A DNA stretch of 8,532 bases from contig CALPMR020000122.1 of assembly GCA_943324725.2 (NCBI GenBank), forward strand, positions 1 to 8,532, given 5' to 3'. The notes under the pieces were generated by a model. It was not told where the DNA came from. It did not search any database and was given only the letters and a program-made list of their open reading frames with translations. The DNA comes from Bordetella parapertussis (lineage in GTDB: Bacteria; Cyanobacteriota; Cyanobacteriia; PCC-6307; Cyanobiaceae). A program made the translations under genes and the position numbers. The number at the start of each line of letters is the position of its first letter. Position 1 is the first letter of the stretch. Positions 1-5,656 of the stretch are shown in pieces.

Positions 1-311
1 CCGTTGCCGGTTTCCTCATGGCTCCAGAGACCCGCAACGCCGAACTGGCAGCGCGCCCGCTCCAGCACCTCCTCCACCGGGCCGATCCGCACCACCAGAG
101 GTTGACCCAGCTGCGCCAGGGCCGAACGCAGATCCTCCAGACTTTCGGCACAGAAGTTCCACTGGCGCGCCGAGACATCGTCTTGCTGCCAGAGCAAGGG
201 CTCCACCACCACCAGGGGCAGCACCGGCCCGAGGCGGCTGGCCTGCAGCAGCGGTTGGTGATCAGCCAGCCGCAGATCCCGCTTGAACCAGACGATCTGC
301 AACGGCCCCAT
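1..311 (-). CDS. Photolyase/cryptochrome family protein, N-terminal part (truncated by window edge)
   Basis: The reverse strand from 311 down to the window edge is open for 103 codons and starts MGPLQIVWFKRDLRLADHQP. The block IVWFKRDLRL (residues 6-15) followed by a D-H-x-P-L stretch is the typical start of the N-terminal alpha/beta domain of DNA photolyases and cryptochromes. That domain usually carries the antenna cofactor. The catalytic FAD-binding C-terminal domain lies outside the window, so repair photolyase and photoreceptor cannot be told apart. The start is well fixed: an in-frame TGA lies eight codons upstream and no other ATG, GTG or TTG falls between. The small ORF ending at that TGA is in the same frame, 24 nt upstream, and may be co-transcribed. 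An ORF on the opposite strand (18-410) is a shadow of this gene. The family call is secure; the subfamily is not. Confidence 0.9.
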   Translation of the reverse strand, partial: MGPLQIVWFKRDLRLADHQPLLQASRLGPVLPLVVVEPLLWQQDDVSARQWNFCAESLEDLRSALAQLGQPLVVRIGPVEEVLERARCQFGVAGLWSHEETGN

Positions 312-335
312 GGCCTGGACAGTAACGAAACAATC

Positions 336-512
336 TCAGGCGGCGAGAGCTGCTGCTGCAGCCTGAAGACCGGCCAGCTCCGCCCGGCAAGAATGGACAG
401 AAGACTCTGAACTTGCCCGCTCGACACCACTGGCAAGCGCCACTGCCAATCCCATCACTACCAACCCCGCCGCTGTGCTTGCCGGCTGAACCCGCAACGG
501 CCCCTGAGCCAT
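336..512 (-). CDS. Small putative membrane or exported protein (58 aa), unrecognised
   Basis: This is a minus-strand ORF starting at ATG 512, directly upstream of the photolyase gene and separated from it by 24 nt. A GTG at 560 would give 74 residues. The product has a short polar N-terminus, then a hydrophobic stretch (TAAGLVVMGLAVALASGV, about residues 13-30), a serine-rich segment with one cysteine, and an alanine-rich tail. This fits either one membrane-spanning helix or an uncleaved signal anchor. No family is recognised. Support comes from the same orientation as its neighbours, the hydrophobic core and the short gap to the photolyase start. Against it are the small size, the lack of a clear ribosome binding site and GC-rich sequence in which chance ORFs are common. 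Confidence 0.35.
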   Translation of the reverse strand: MAQGPLRVQPASTAAGLVVMGLAVALASGVERASSESSVHSCRAELAGLQAAAAALAA

Positions 513-593
513 GCCTGGGGGAACCACCGGGCAGACGCCGGACGCACTCTCGGCCAACACAACCTCGTCCAGGCGATTTCAGCCCGGATGACC

Positions 594-740
594 TCAGGGC
601 AACGTGAAGCCGGAGGCATTCAGATGCTTGAGATCCAGCAGAACGATGAGAAACCAGACCGTGAGTGCCAGGCCGCCGACGGCAGCAAGCACAAGCAACA
701 GGCCGGCAAACATTGACTTTGCAGAACTTTTATCGCTCAT
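594..740 (-). CDS. Small single-pass membrane protein (48 aa), unrecognised
   Basis: The ATG at 740 gives a protein beginning MSDKSSAKSM. A long hydrophobic segment follows, about residues 10-35 (FAGLLLVLAAVGG through LTVWFLIVLLDL), then a short polar tail ending in NASGFTLP. The charge pattern and one 24-26 residue hydrophobic helix fit a small inner-membrane or thylakoid-membrane protein. An upstream ATG pair near 780 would add MAMARSFIYKFLRV. That extension overlaps the AT-rich stretch that looks like a promoter, so the shorter start is preferred. There is no Shine-Dalgarno sequence. No family is recognised and any function would be a guess. The coding assignment is fairly convincing because the hydrophobic pattern is clean and the AT-rich upstream region resembles a real promoter. 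Confidence 0.55.
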   Translation of the reverse strand: MSDKSSAKSMFAGLLLVLAAVGGLALTVWFLIVLLDLKHLNASGFTLP

Positions 741-752
741 TACACGCAAAAA

Positions 753-782
753 CTTATAAATAAATGACCTTGCCATGGCCAA
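753..782 (-). promoter_or_regulatory. Candidate promoter of the 48-aa membrane protein gene
   Basis: Read on the minus strand, a TATAAG hexamer (758-753) sits 18 bp from a weak -35-like TTGGCC (782-777). The region stands out as AT-rich in a GC-rich window. The -10 ends only 12 nt before the ATG at 740, so a transcript would have a leader of about 5-8 nt. That agrees with the missing ribosome binding site. The match is by eye only. Confidence 0.3.
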
Positions 783-821
783 ACCGCGGCGCCATTGCTC
801 CAGATGATTGCTTGTACCTGG

Positions 822-856
822 TGATCGATGACTTCAGCTGATCGATGACTTCAGCT
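822..856. repeat. 17-bp perfect tandem duplication
   Basis: The unit gatcgatgacttcagct occurs at 823-839 and again at 840-856 without mismatch, and the identity runs one base further to the left. It looks like a recent replication-slippage or end-joining duplication in non-genic sequence. The 17-bp length is not a multiple of three, so it would shift any frame crossing it. Confidence 0.95.
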
Positions 857-1020
857 ATTCGGTAGACCTGTCCCCGCGACATCTCGGGGACATCGCCGTT
901 GGCTTCAAGCTGGGCACTGACCTCGATCTGGATCTTGACCCCGCATCGCGCCGAGCCCAGAGCGAAAACCGCGTCCAACGGGGCCGAAACCCCGGCCGTG
1001 AGGCCTGCCAGCGACCGGGC

Positions 1021-1041
1021 AGGCCAGAGGCCAGAGGCCAG
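1021..1041. repeat. Heptamer aggccag, three perfect tandem copies
   Basis: The heptamer aggccag is repeated three times head to tail. It is a short slippage-prone repeat inside the gene-poor stretch. A change of one copy shifts the reading frame by one base, which may explain why two protein-like minus-strand frames lie on either side of it. Confidence 0.95.
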
Positions 1042-1272
1042 GGATGCGGCCCCATCGATGCCGAGACCAGCAGCCCTTGATTCAACAAAGCAGCTGCGGC
1101 AGCGGTCGGTTGGCAGCCGGACCACCCGGCAATGACCTTCGCAGCCCGGTGGATGCCGGCACCCAACCCAGGCAAGCTGGGAGTCTCCGCAGCGTTTGTG
1201 TTCAGCGATGGCTAGCCCCCGCGGTTGCCGCCCTGCTCTGGAGGTCAGTTGTCCTGCTGCGGAGCTCAATCG

Positions 1273-1701
1273 ATGACGGTTGCCGTGGCTCTGGCCATCC
1301 TGGAGCGGCAGGACCAGTGGCTGCTGCAGCTCCGCGACGACATTCCCGGCATCGTCGCCCCGGGCTGCTGGGGCCTGTTCGGCGGCCATCTCGATCCGGG
1401 GGAAACCCCCGAGCAGGCGCTGCGCCGCGAACTGCTGGAAGAAATTGCCTGGGCGGCGGCGGATCTGCCCTTCTGGTTCAGCGACGCCAACCCCCAGCGC
1501 ATCGCCCATTTCTTCCGGGTGCCCCTGACGGTGCCGCTGCAGGCGCTGCAGTTGCTGGAGGGTCAGGACATGGTGCTGGCCGGCCTGGAAGCCCTCGGCA
1601 GCGGCCAGATCTGGAGCCCCCGCCTGGGCCAGCTCCGGCCCTTGGCGCCGTCGTTGTGCTGCGCCCTGGAGCGGCTGCACACCAGCCCCCTGGAGAACTG
1701 A
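1273..1701 (+). CDS. Nudix hydrolase
   Basis: The product is 142 aa. The Nudix box GX5EX7REUXEEXGU is clear: G38 to E44 (GHLDPGE), seven residues, then RELLEE at 52-57. The usual glycine near the end of the box is replaced by Ala59. The glutamates E53, E56 and E57 are the expected metal ligands, so the enzyme should be catalytically competent. The family hydrolyses nucleoside diphosphates linked to another moiety; the substrate here cannot be read from sequence. The start at 1273 is preferred because GGAG at 1261-1264 lies 8 nt upstream and the protein then opens with the usual beta-strand (MTVAVALAIL). Upstream in-frame starts such as 1225 would add residues that do not look domain-like. The gene converges on the HicB-like gene with only 42 nt between them. 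Long minus-strand and other plus frames here are its shadows. Confidence 0.93.
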   Translation: MTVAVALAILERQDQWLLQLRDDIPGIVAPGCWGLFGGHLDPGETPEQALRRELLEEIAWAAADLPFWFSDANPQRIAHFFRVPLTVPLQALQLLEGQDMVLAGLEALGSGQIWSPRLGQLRPLAPSLCCALERLHTSPLEN

Positions 1702-1743
1702 GGGAGTTGTGCAACCGGCCGATCACCGCCCCGCTGGAGGGAT

Positions 1744-2010
1744 TCAGCAGCAGGCCACGGGCCGGCGGCGGCTGGCCGGCATCGGAGCCGCTGGGGCCGG
1801 CCGGCGGATGCGCACCCGGAAGGTGCCGTGGGCGGCGCCCAGATGCTGAATGAGAGCCTCTCGGGCCTCGTGGTGCAACTCCTCCAGGGAGGCTGCCGTG
1901 ATGCTGATCGGACGGTCTTCAGCTGTTGCTTCGATCCGGCCGGGCTGGTCGCTGAGAACGCAAAACACGATCTCGCGCATGGAGGGAAAGACCCCGTTGT
2001 TCAGGACCAT
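1744..2010 (-). CDS. HicB-like small protein (orphan antitoxin-type fold)
   Basis: The product is 88 aa from ATG 2010, or 78 aa from ATG 1980. The core, from MREIVFCV at residue 11, runs beta-strand, variable loop, a strand containing ISITAASLEEL, then a helix HHEAREALIQHL and a final strand FRVRIRR. This order resembles the partial RNase H-like fold of HicB antitoxins and the many stand-alone cyanobacterial HicB-like proteins. No HicA toxin partner lies beside it and no DNA-binding domain follows. The tail after residue 70 is proline/arginine-rich and ends in a Cys-Cys pair, which I do not recognise. The start at 2010 is favoured by AAGGGG six bases upstream, while family alignments would favour 1980. 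It is divergent from the 61-aa gene at 2190. The fold assignment is moderate; the antitoxin role is unproven. Confidence 0.65.
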   Translation of the reverse strand: MVLNNGVFPSMREIVFCVLSDQPGRIEATAEDRPISITAASLEELHHEAREALIQHLGAAHGTFRVRIRRPAPAAPMPASRRRPVACC

Positions 2011-2156
2011 CCTTGGCCCCTTGGGCAGCTTCGGTGGGTGCCGCGGAATACGGGGAACCGATCCCCCGGGCACGAGGCCAGGCCGGACCAGCCCAACCCC
2101 TCCCGACGCCAGAGCCCAACCGAACCCAGCAACCGAACCACACAACCGACGGGAGC

Positions 2157-2174
2157 TTTGTAACGTCTTGTAAA
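2157..2174 (-). promoter_or_regulatory. HLR1-like box (putative RpaB binding site)
   Basis: Read on the minus strand, the 18 bases match the published HLR1 consensus (G/T)TTACAWWNN(G/T)TTACAWW at all defined positions but one, where G replaces W at plus-strand position 2167. The two TTACA cores are exactly 10 bp apart, at 2173-2169 and 2163-2159. HLR1 is bound by RpaB, the essential cyanobacterial response regulator of high-light and redox genes. The box ends 15 nt before the GTG at 2190. It probably overlaps or abuts the core promoter, an arrangement usually associated with repression under low light. It could also act on the divergent HicB-like gene, whose start is about 150 bp away. Confidence 0.6.
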
Positions 2175-2189
2175 CAAGTTCTCGCCACC

Positions 2190-2375
2190 GTGAAACCCTT
2201 CTCCCTCAGCCGTGAATTCGCGATCGAGTCCCACGGCCGCGCCATCGACGCCTGCGACGACATCGAGGAGCTGCGCTCGGCGGCCAAGAGCCTGCTGCGC
2301 GCCTGGCAGCTGCAGGCCTCCTTCAGCGAGGACTTCGCCGCCCAGTTGATGGGACTGCAGACCCGTACCTTCTGA
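2190..2375 (+). CDS. Small conserved-looking protein (61 aa), unrecognised, possibly light-regulated
   Basis: A GTG start at 2190 gives MKPFSLSREFAIES, a short acidic segment (DACDDIEEL), then an amphipathic helix-like region with SAAKSLLRAWQLQ and a tail FAAQLMGLQTRTF. There is no membrane segment or signal peptide, so it is probably a soluble, mostly helical cytoplasmic protein. The composition and phasing look like a real small gene. I believe similar proteins occur in picocyanobacteria, but I cannot name the family. The start is chosen because the protein-like sequence begins exactly there, right after the HLR1-like box. Further upstream the same frame runs through proline-rich intergenic sequence. 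No Shine-Dalgarno sequence is present. A compact inverted repeat directly follows the stop codon. Confidence 0.75.
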   Translation: MKPFSLSREFAIESHGRAIDACDDIEELRSAAKSLLRAWQLQASFSEDFAAQLMGLQTRTF

Positions 2376-2392
2376 ACCGGCGGTGGGCCGGT
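2376..2392 (+). terminator. Candidate stem-loop after the 61-aa gene
   Basis: A perfect 6-bp GC-rich stem (ACCGGC / GCCGGT) with a 5-nt loop begins at the first base after the stop codon. No T-run follows, so it is a weak terminator candidate or an RNA-stabilising hairpin. Confidence 0.3.
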
Positions 2393-2631
2393 GGGCTGAA
2401 CGGCAGCGACCTGCCTAGCTTGATTCCGGGGTGGCGATGAGCCTGCCAGCCAGGGTGGCCTGCGGGTCGTCGCTGACTCGCCATCGCTCTAGGGCCGTCG
2501 CCAGTGGCTTCCGGCCTGAGGCTCCCTAGCCCCCCATCCTCTCTGCCGCCCCAGCCACGACCCACACCCCCCAGCCCCCTGCTCCGACGACCACCGAGCG
2601 ATTAGCGAGCGCCGACGGCGCCGATCGGGCC

Positions 2632-4779
2632 GTGTCGCTGCTGGCCGCCCTCAGCACAGCCGAGAAGTTCGCTCTGCTCGAGGGAGATACCCCCTTCTGG
2701 GCGGGCATGGCCGACATCGCGCTCCATGACGCCTCCCATCGCCATCCCTGGCCGGCCGGGGCGGTGCCACGGCTGGGGCTGACTGGTCTGCAATTCGTCG
2801 ATGGTCCCCGCGGCGTGGTGCTCGAGGGGGGCGCCACCACCTTCCCGGTGCCGATCGCCCGCGGTGCCAGCTGGGATGACGAGCTCGAGGAGCGCATCGG
2901 CGAAGCGATCGCTCTGGAAGCCCGCAGCTTCGGCGCCAATTGGGTGGCCGCTGTCTGCATCAACCTGCTGCGGCACCCCGGCTGGGGCCGGGCCCAGGAG
3001 ACCTACGGCGAAGATCCCGTGCTGCTGGGAACCCTGGGCGCCGCCATGACCCGCGGCCTGCAGCGCCACACGATCGCCTGCGTCAAGCATTTCGCCCTCA
3101 ACTCGATCGACAGCTGCCGCTTCCTGGTCGATGTGCAGGTGAGCCGCCGGGTGCTGCAGGAGCTCTACCTGCCCCATTTCCGCGACTGCATCGAGGCGGG
3201 CGCCGGTTCGGTGATGAGCGCCTACAACCAGGTGAACGGCCAGTGGTGCGGCCAGCACCGGGAGTTGCTCACCACGATCCTCAAGCAGCGCTGGGGCTTC
3301 GCTGGCTTCGTGGTCAGCGATTTCATCTTCGGGATTCGGGACGGCGTCGAGGCCCTCAACGCCGGGCTCGACCTGGAGATGCCCTTTCCGATGATCTTCG
3401 CGGGTTGTCTGGAGGAGGCCCTGGCCGCTGGACGCCTGGCGATGGAGCGGATCGATGACGCGGTGCTGCGGCAGTTGCGAGCCCAGCTGAGCCTGCCGGC
3501 CGGCCCCTATCCACGCTCGCTGCGGGGCTGCCCGACCCACCTCGCCCTGGCCCGGGAGGCGGCCACCAAGGCGATCGTTCTGCTCAGGAACGAAGGCCCC
3601 GTGCTGCCCCTGACCGGGCTGCGCTCCGTGGCGGTGATCGGCGCCCTGGCCGCCGCGGCCAACCTCGGCGATCGCGGTTCCTCGGACACCCGGCCCGATC
3701 CCGGTGTGGTGATCACTCCCCTGGAGGGACTGCGAGCAGCTGACCCCGATCTGCTGATCCACTACGCCGATGGAGCCGATCCGGCCGCGGCCGCAGCCCT
3801 GGCGGCAGCCAGCGAGGCGGCCGTGCTTGTGGTGGGGCTTGACTGGCGCCAGGAGGGGGAACACATCCACCCCGGCGATCTCGAGCCGATCCTGAGGCAG
3901 ATGCCACCACCGGATCCGCTGCTGCAACGCTTCGGCGCCCGACGACTGCGAGCGCTGTGGTCGCCCGTGGCCGCGGCGATGGCGGCGCTCACCCGGTTCG
4001 CCTCCGCCCGCACAGGCGGAGATTTCGCCTCCGGCGATCGCACCACCCTGGGCCTCGATGCCGCCCAGGAGGCCCTGATTCTGGCGGTGGCGGCCGCCAA
4101 TCCCCGCACGGTGGTGGTGCTGATGGGCGGCGGCGCCATCCTCTGCGAAGCCTGGCGCCAGGCGGTGCCCGGCCTGCTGCTGCTCTGGTATCCCGGCCAG
4201 CAGGGTGGAGCGGCCCTGGCCGATGTGCTGCTGGGCCGGGTGTCGCCCTCGGGCCGCATGCCCTTCAGCGTGCCCGGCAGCGAGGCCCAGCTACCGCCGT
4301 TCGAGCCCCGGGCAGCCAAAGTCGTCTACGACCTCTGGCATGGCTACCGGCGCCTGCGGCGCGATGGCCATGGCGCTGCCTTTCCCTTCGGTTTCGGCCT
4401 CTCTTACAGCAGCTTCCACCACAGCGATCTGCAGCTGGAGCTCCAGAGCGAGGCCAATCTGCTGCAAGTGGCGCTGACGGTGACCAACACCGGCGCCATG
4501 GCCGCCGCCGAGGTGGTGCAGGTGTATGCGGAGCCGCCGGGGCTGGTGCTGGAGCGGCCGCAGCGCTCCCTGATCGGCTTCCAGCGCCTCAACCTGGAGG
4601 CGGGGGAAGCGCGGCGGCTCAACCTGGCCATTCCTTTGCGGCGCCTGGCCTACTTCGATGAGGCTGCCGATGGCTTTGTGCTGGAACCGGGGCCTCATCA
4701 GATCTGCATCGCCCGCCATGCCGAAGCCGATGGCCTGAGCCTGGCGCTCGATCTCGAAGCCAGGTTGGTGGATCGCTGA
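2632..4779 (+). CDS. Glycoside hydrolase family 3 protein (beta-glucosidase-like)
   Basis: The product is 715 aa, the usual size for a three-domain GH3 enzyme. The N-terminal TIM-barrel-type domain shows DGPRG (D57-G61), a GRAQETYGEDP motif, the KHF motif (K152, H153) and GFVVSDF, in which D230 is the expected catalytic nucleophile. The alpha/beta sandwich domain follows (AVIGALA, VVGLDW, VVLMGGGAIL, LLLWYPGQQGG, PSGRMPFSVP). The C-terminal fibronectin-III-like domain starts after PFGFGLSYSSF. The acid/base region (E408/E410) is separated from GDRTTL (from 468) by about 55 residues rich in Ala, Arg and Leu, longer than in standard GH3 enzymes. There is no signal peptide, so it is probably cytoplasmic. 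It should release beta-linked sugars from oligosaccharides or glycosides; the substrate is unknown. GTG 2632 is the only canonical start after an in-frame TAG at 2527, and no ribosome binding site supports it. Confidence 0.93.
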   Translation: MSLLAALSTAEKFALLEGDTPFWAGMADIALHDASHRHPWPAGAVPRLGLTGLQFVDGPRGVVLEGGATTFPVPIARGASWDDELEERIGEAIALEARSFGANWVAAVCINLLRHPGWGRAQETYGEDPVLLGTLGAAMTRGLQRHTIACVKHFALNSIDSCRFLVDVQVSRRVLQELYLPHFRDCIEAGAGSVMSAYNQVNGQWCGQHRELLTTILKQRWGFAGFVVSDFIFGIRDGVEALNAGLDLEMPFPMIFAGCLEEALAAGRLAMERIDDAVLRQLRAQLSLPAGPYPRSLRGCPTHLALAREAATKAIVLLRNEGPVLPLTGLRSVAVIGALAAAANLGDRGSSDTRPDPGVVITPLEGLRAADPDLLIHYADGADPAAAAALAAASEAAVLVVGLDWRQEGEHIHPGDLEPILRQMPPPDPLLQRFGARRLRALWSPVAAAMAALTRFASARTGGDFASGDRTTLGLDAAQEALILAVAAANPRTVVVLMGGGAILCEAWRQAVPGLLLLWYPGQQGGAALADVLLGRVSPSGRMPFSVPGSEAQLPPFEPRAAKVVYDLWHGYRRLRRDGHGAAFPFGFGLSYSSFHHSDLQLELQSEANLLQVALTVTNTGAMAAAEVVQVYAEPPGLVLERPQRSLIGFQRLNLEAGEARRLNLAIPLRRLAYFDEAADGFVLEPGPHQICIARHAEADGLSLALDLEARLVDR

Positions 4780-5006
4780 ATCCGATGCCCAGCACCAAAT
4801 GTGCGGCGTTTGAACGGCAAGGCTGTTGAACCGGCGGGTGGCTCAACCGCCGGGCCGCAGCAGGGGTCAGCCTGGGCCTGGATCGGCCTGGCAACCAGGG
4901 AGTCCCGGAGACGGCGCTGGCCGCTCCCCGGCGAAGTTCCGCTGCCAGCCCCGTCCTCAAGCCCGTTGCAGCTCCTCGGCCAGTGGCTCGAGGGCCTGGC
5001 GATCGC
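2905..5006. repeat. HIP1 palindromes (GCGATCGC), four copies
   Basis: Exact HIP1 octamers are at 2905-2912, 3668-3675, 4034-4041 and 4999-5006. The first three lie in the GH3 gene and the fourth in the alpha/beta-hydrolase gene. HIP1 is over-represented in many cyanobacterial genomes. At about 67% GC roughly 0.3 copies would be expected by chance in this length. Confidence 0.9.
4831..4853. terminator. Candidate bidirectional terminator between convergent genes
   Basis: A perfect 7-bp inverted repeat (CCGGCGG / CCGCCGG) with a 9-nt loop lies in the 177-bp gap where the GH3 gene (+) and the alpha/beta-hydrolase gene (-) converge. It is placed as a shared terminator would be. Neither strand has a clear T-run, so intrinsic termination is uncertain. 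The rest of the gap, 4854-4956, shows only minor GC-rich repeats and no supportable gene. Confidence 0.35.
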
Positions 5007-5571
5007 GCAGAAGCTGGGGATGGGTCCACACCGGTAGCATCCGCTGCACCCCCACCGGCAGCACGGCGCGCCAGCCCGGCAGCACCACCAGATCGAGACC
5101 CGAATAGAAGCTGCTGCAGGCGATGCTGCCCAGGGTGTCGAGGTTGCCGTTCAGTTCGCGCAACAGGGGGCTGCCCCACTTCAGATCGGCAATCCCGGCC
5201 ATCGGCCAGCGGGGCCAGGGCATGGCCGTGAGCGTGCCCTGATGGGGACTGCCGACACTGATCAGGCGCCGAGTGCGGCGATGGCCTCCCAGCAACTGGA
5301 CCCAGGTGCGAGCGATCACGCCCCCCATCGAGAAGCCGAGCAGATCGATCGGCTGTTCAGGGCCGAAGGCGGCCTGGATGTGGTGATCCAGCAGCGCTGC
5401 CGACTCGGCGATCGGCGTGATCCCGCAGCGCAGCGGCAGATCCGGCAGCAGCAACGGTCGCTGCGGTTCCGGCAGGTGCGCCAGGAGCCGCCGGAAGACG
5501 CTGGAGCTGTCCAGCATCCCGTGCACCATCACCAGGGGTGGGCGGGATTCGGGGACGTGGGCCGAAGTCAT
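4957..5571 (-). CDS. Alpha/beta hydrolase, lipase/esterase-like
   Basis: The product is 204 aa, short for an alpha/beta hydrolase but with all landmarks. The oxyanion-region motif VHGMLDSSSVF is at residues 16-26 and the nucleophile elbow GFSMGG places the catalytic serine at S81. GSPHQGT at 107-113 is typical of triacylglycerol lipase/PGAP1-like members. D160 (in SGLDLVV) and H184 (in WTHPQL) are at the right places to complete the triad. There is no signal peptide or membrane segment, so a cytoplasmic esterase, lipase or acyl-transfer role is likely; the substrate is unknown. It lies 85 nt downstream of arsM on the same strand and could be read from the same transcript, though a hairpin sits in that gap. 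The start at 5571 leaves six residues before the first strand; no Shine-Dalgarno sequence is seen. Plus-strand frames here are shadows. Confidence 0.9.
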   Translation of the reverse strand: MTSAHVPESRPPLVMVHGMLDSSSVFRRLLAHLPEPQRPLLLPDLPLRCGITPIAESAALLDHHIQAAFGPEQPIDLLGFSMGGVIARTWVQLLGGHRRTRRLISVGSPHQGTLTAMPWPRWPMAGIADLKWGSPLLRELNGNLDTLGSIACSSFYSGLDLVVLPGWRAVLPVGVQRMLPVWTHPQLLRDRQALEPLAEELQRA

Positions 5572-5614
5572 GCAGCCGATTCAAGGAGCAGGCGAGGGAG
5601 CAGGGAGGTCGGTC

Positions 5615-5636
5615 GGGGGCAGGGATCACCGCCCCC
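5615..5636 (-). terminator. Hairpin downstream of arsM
   Basis: In the minus-strand transcript GGGGGC pairs with GCCCCC. Two further inner pairs (one G-U) give an 8-bp stem and a 6-nt loop. It begins 20 nt after the arsM stop and 43 nt before the alpha/beta-hydrolase start. No U-run follows. It may partly terminate or attenuate transcription between the two genes, or simply protect the arsM 3' end. Confidence 0.35.
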
Positions 5637-5656
5637 TCTCGTCGCCCCAGCAGCCC

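Larger units (their letters stand above)
783..1272. other. Stretch without a supportable gene; possible decayed coding sequence
   Basis: Open frames exist on both strands here (for example minus 1175-855 and plus 899-1135), but none has a recognisable domain or a convincing start. On the minus strand one frame gives VKIQIEVSAQLEANGDVPEM near 920 and another gives AALLNQGLLVSASMGPHPWP near 1060. Both read more like protein than typical shadow frames. They are in different frames, and the triple heptamer repeat at 1021-1041 lies between them. This could be a frameshifted gene remnant or chance. Two short tandem repeats are the only clear structures. Confidence 0.4.

Noticed and set aside
18..410. 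130-codon plus-strand ORF (His/Gln/Leu-rich)
   Set aside because: It lies antisense to the clear photolyase N-terminus and has the composition of a shadow frame.
730..747. Possible second HLR1 site near the 48-aa gene
   Set aside because: Only one TTACA core is present. The position 10 bp away reads TTATC, so the paired motif is not met.
754..1680. 308-codon minus-strand ORF
   Set aside because: Most of it is antisense to the Nudix gene, with Gln/Gly/Arg-rich shadow composition. Only its tail, in non-genic sequence, looks slightly protein-like.
2437..2529. 30-codon ORF upstream of the GH3 gene as a stand-alone small gene
   Set aside because: Arg/Ser/Ala-rich with no recognisable features and no clear ribosome binding site. 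It is kept only as an observation on the GH3 start.
2602..3927. 441-codon minus-strand ORF
   Set aside because: It is antisense to the GH3 catalytic domain and has a His/Gln/Gly-rich composition without any domain. It is a GC-rich shadow frame.
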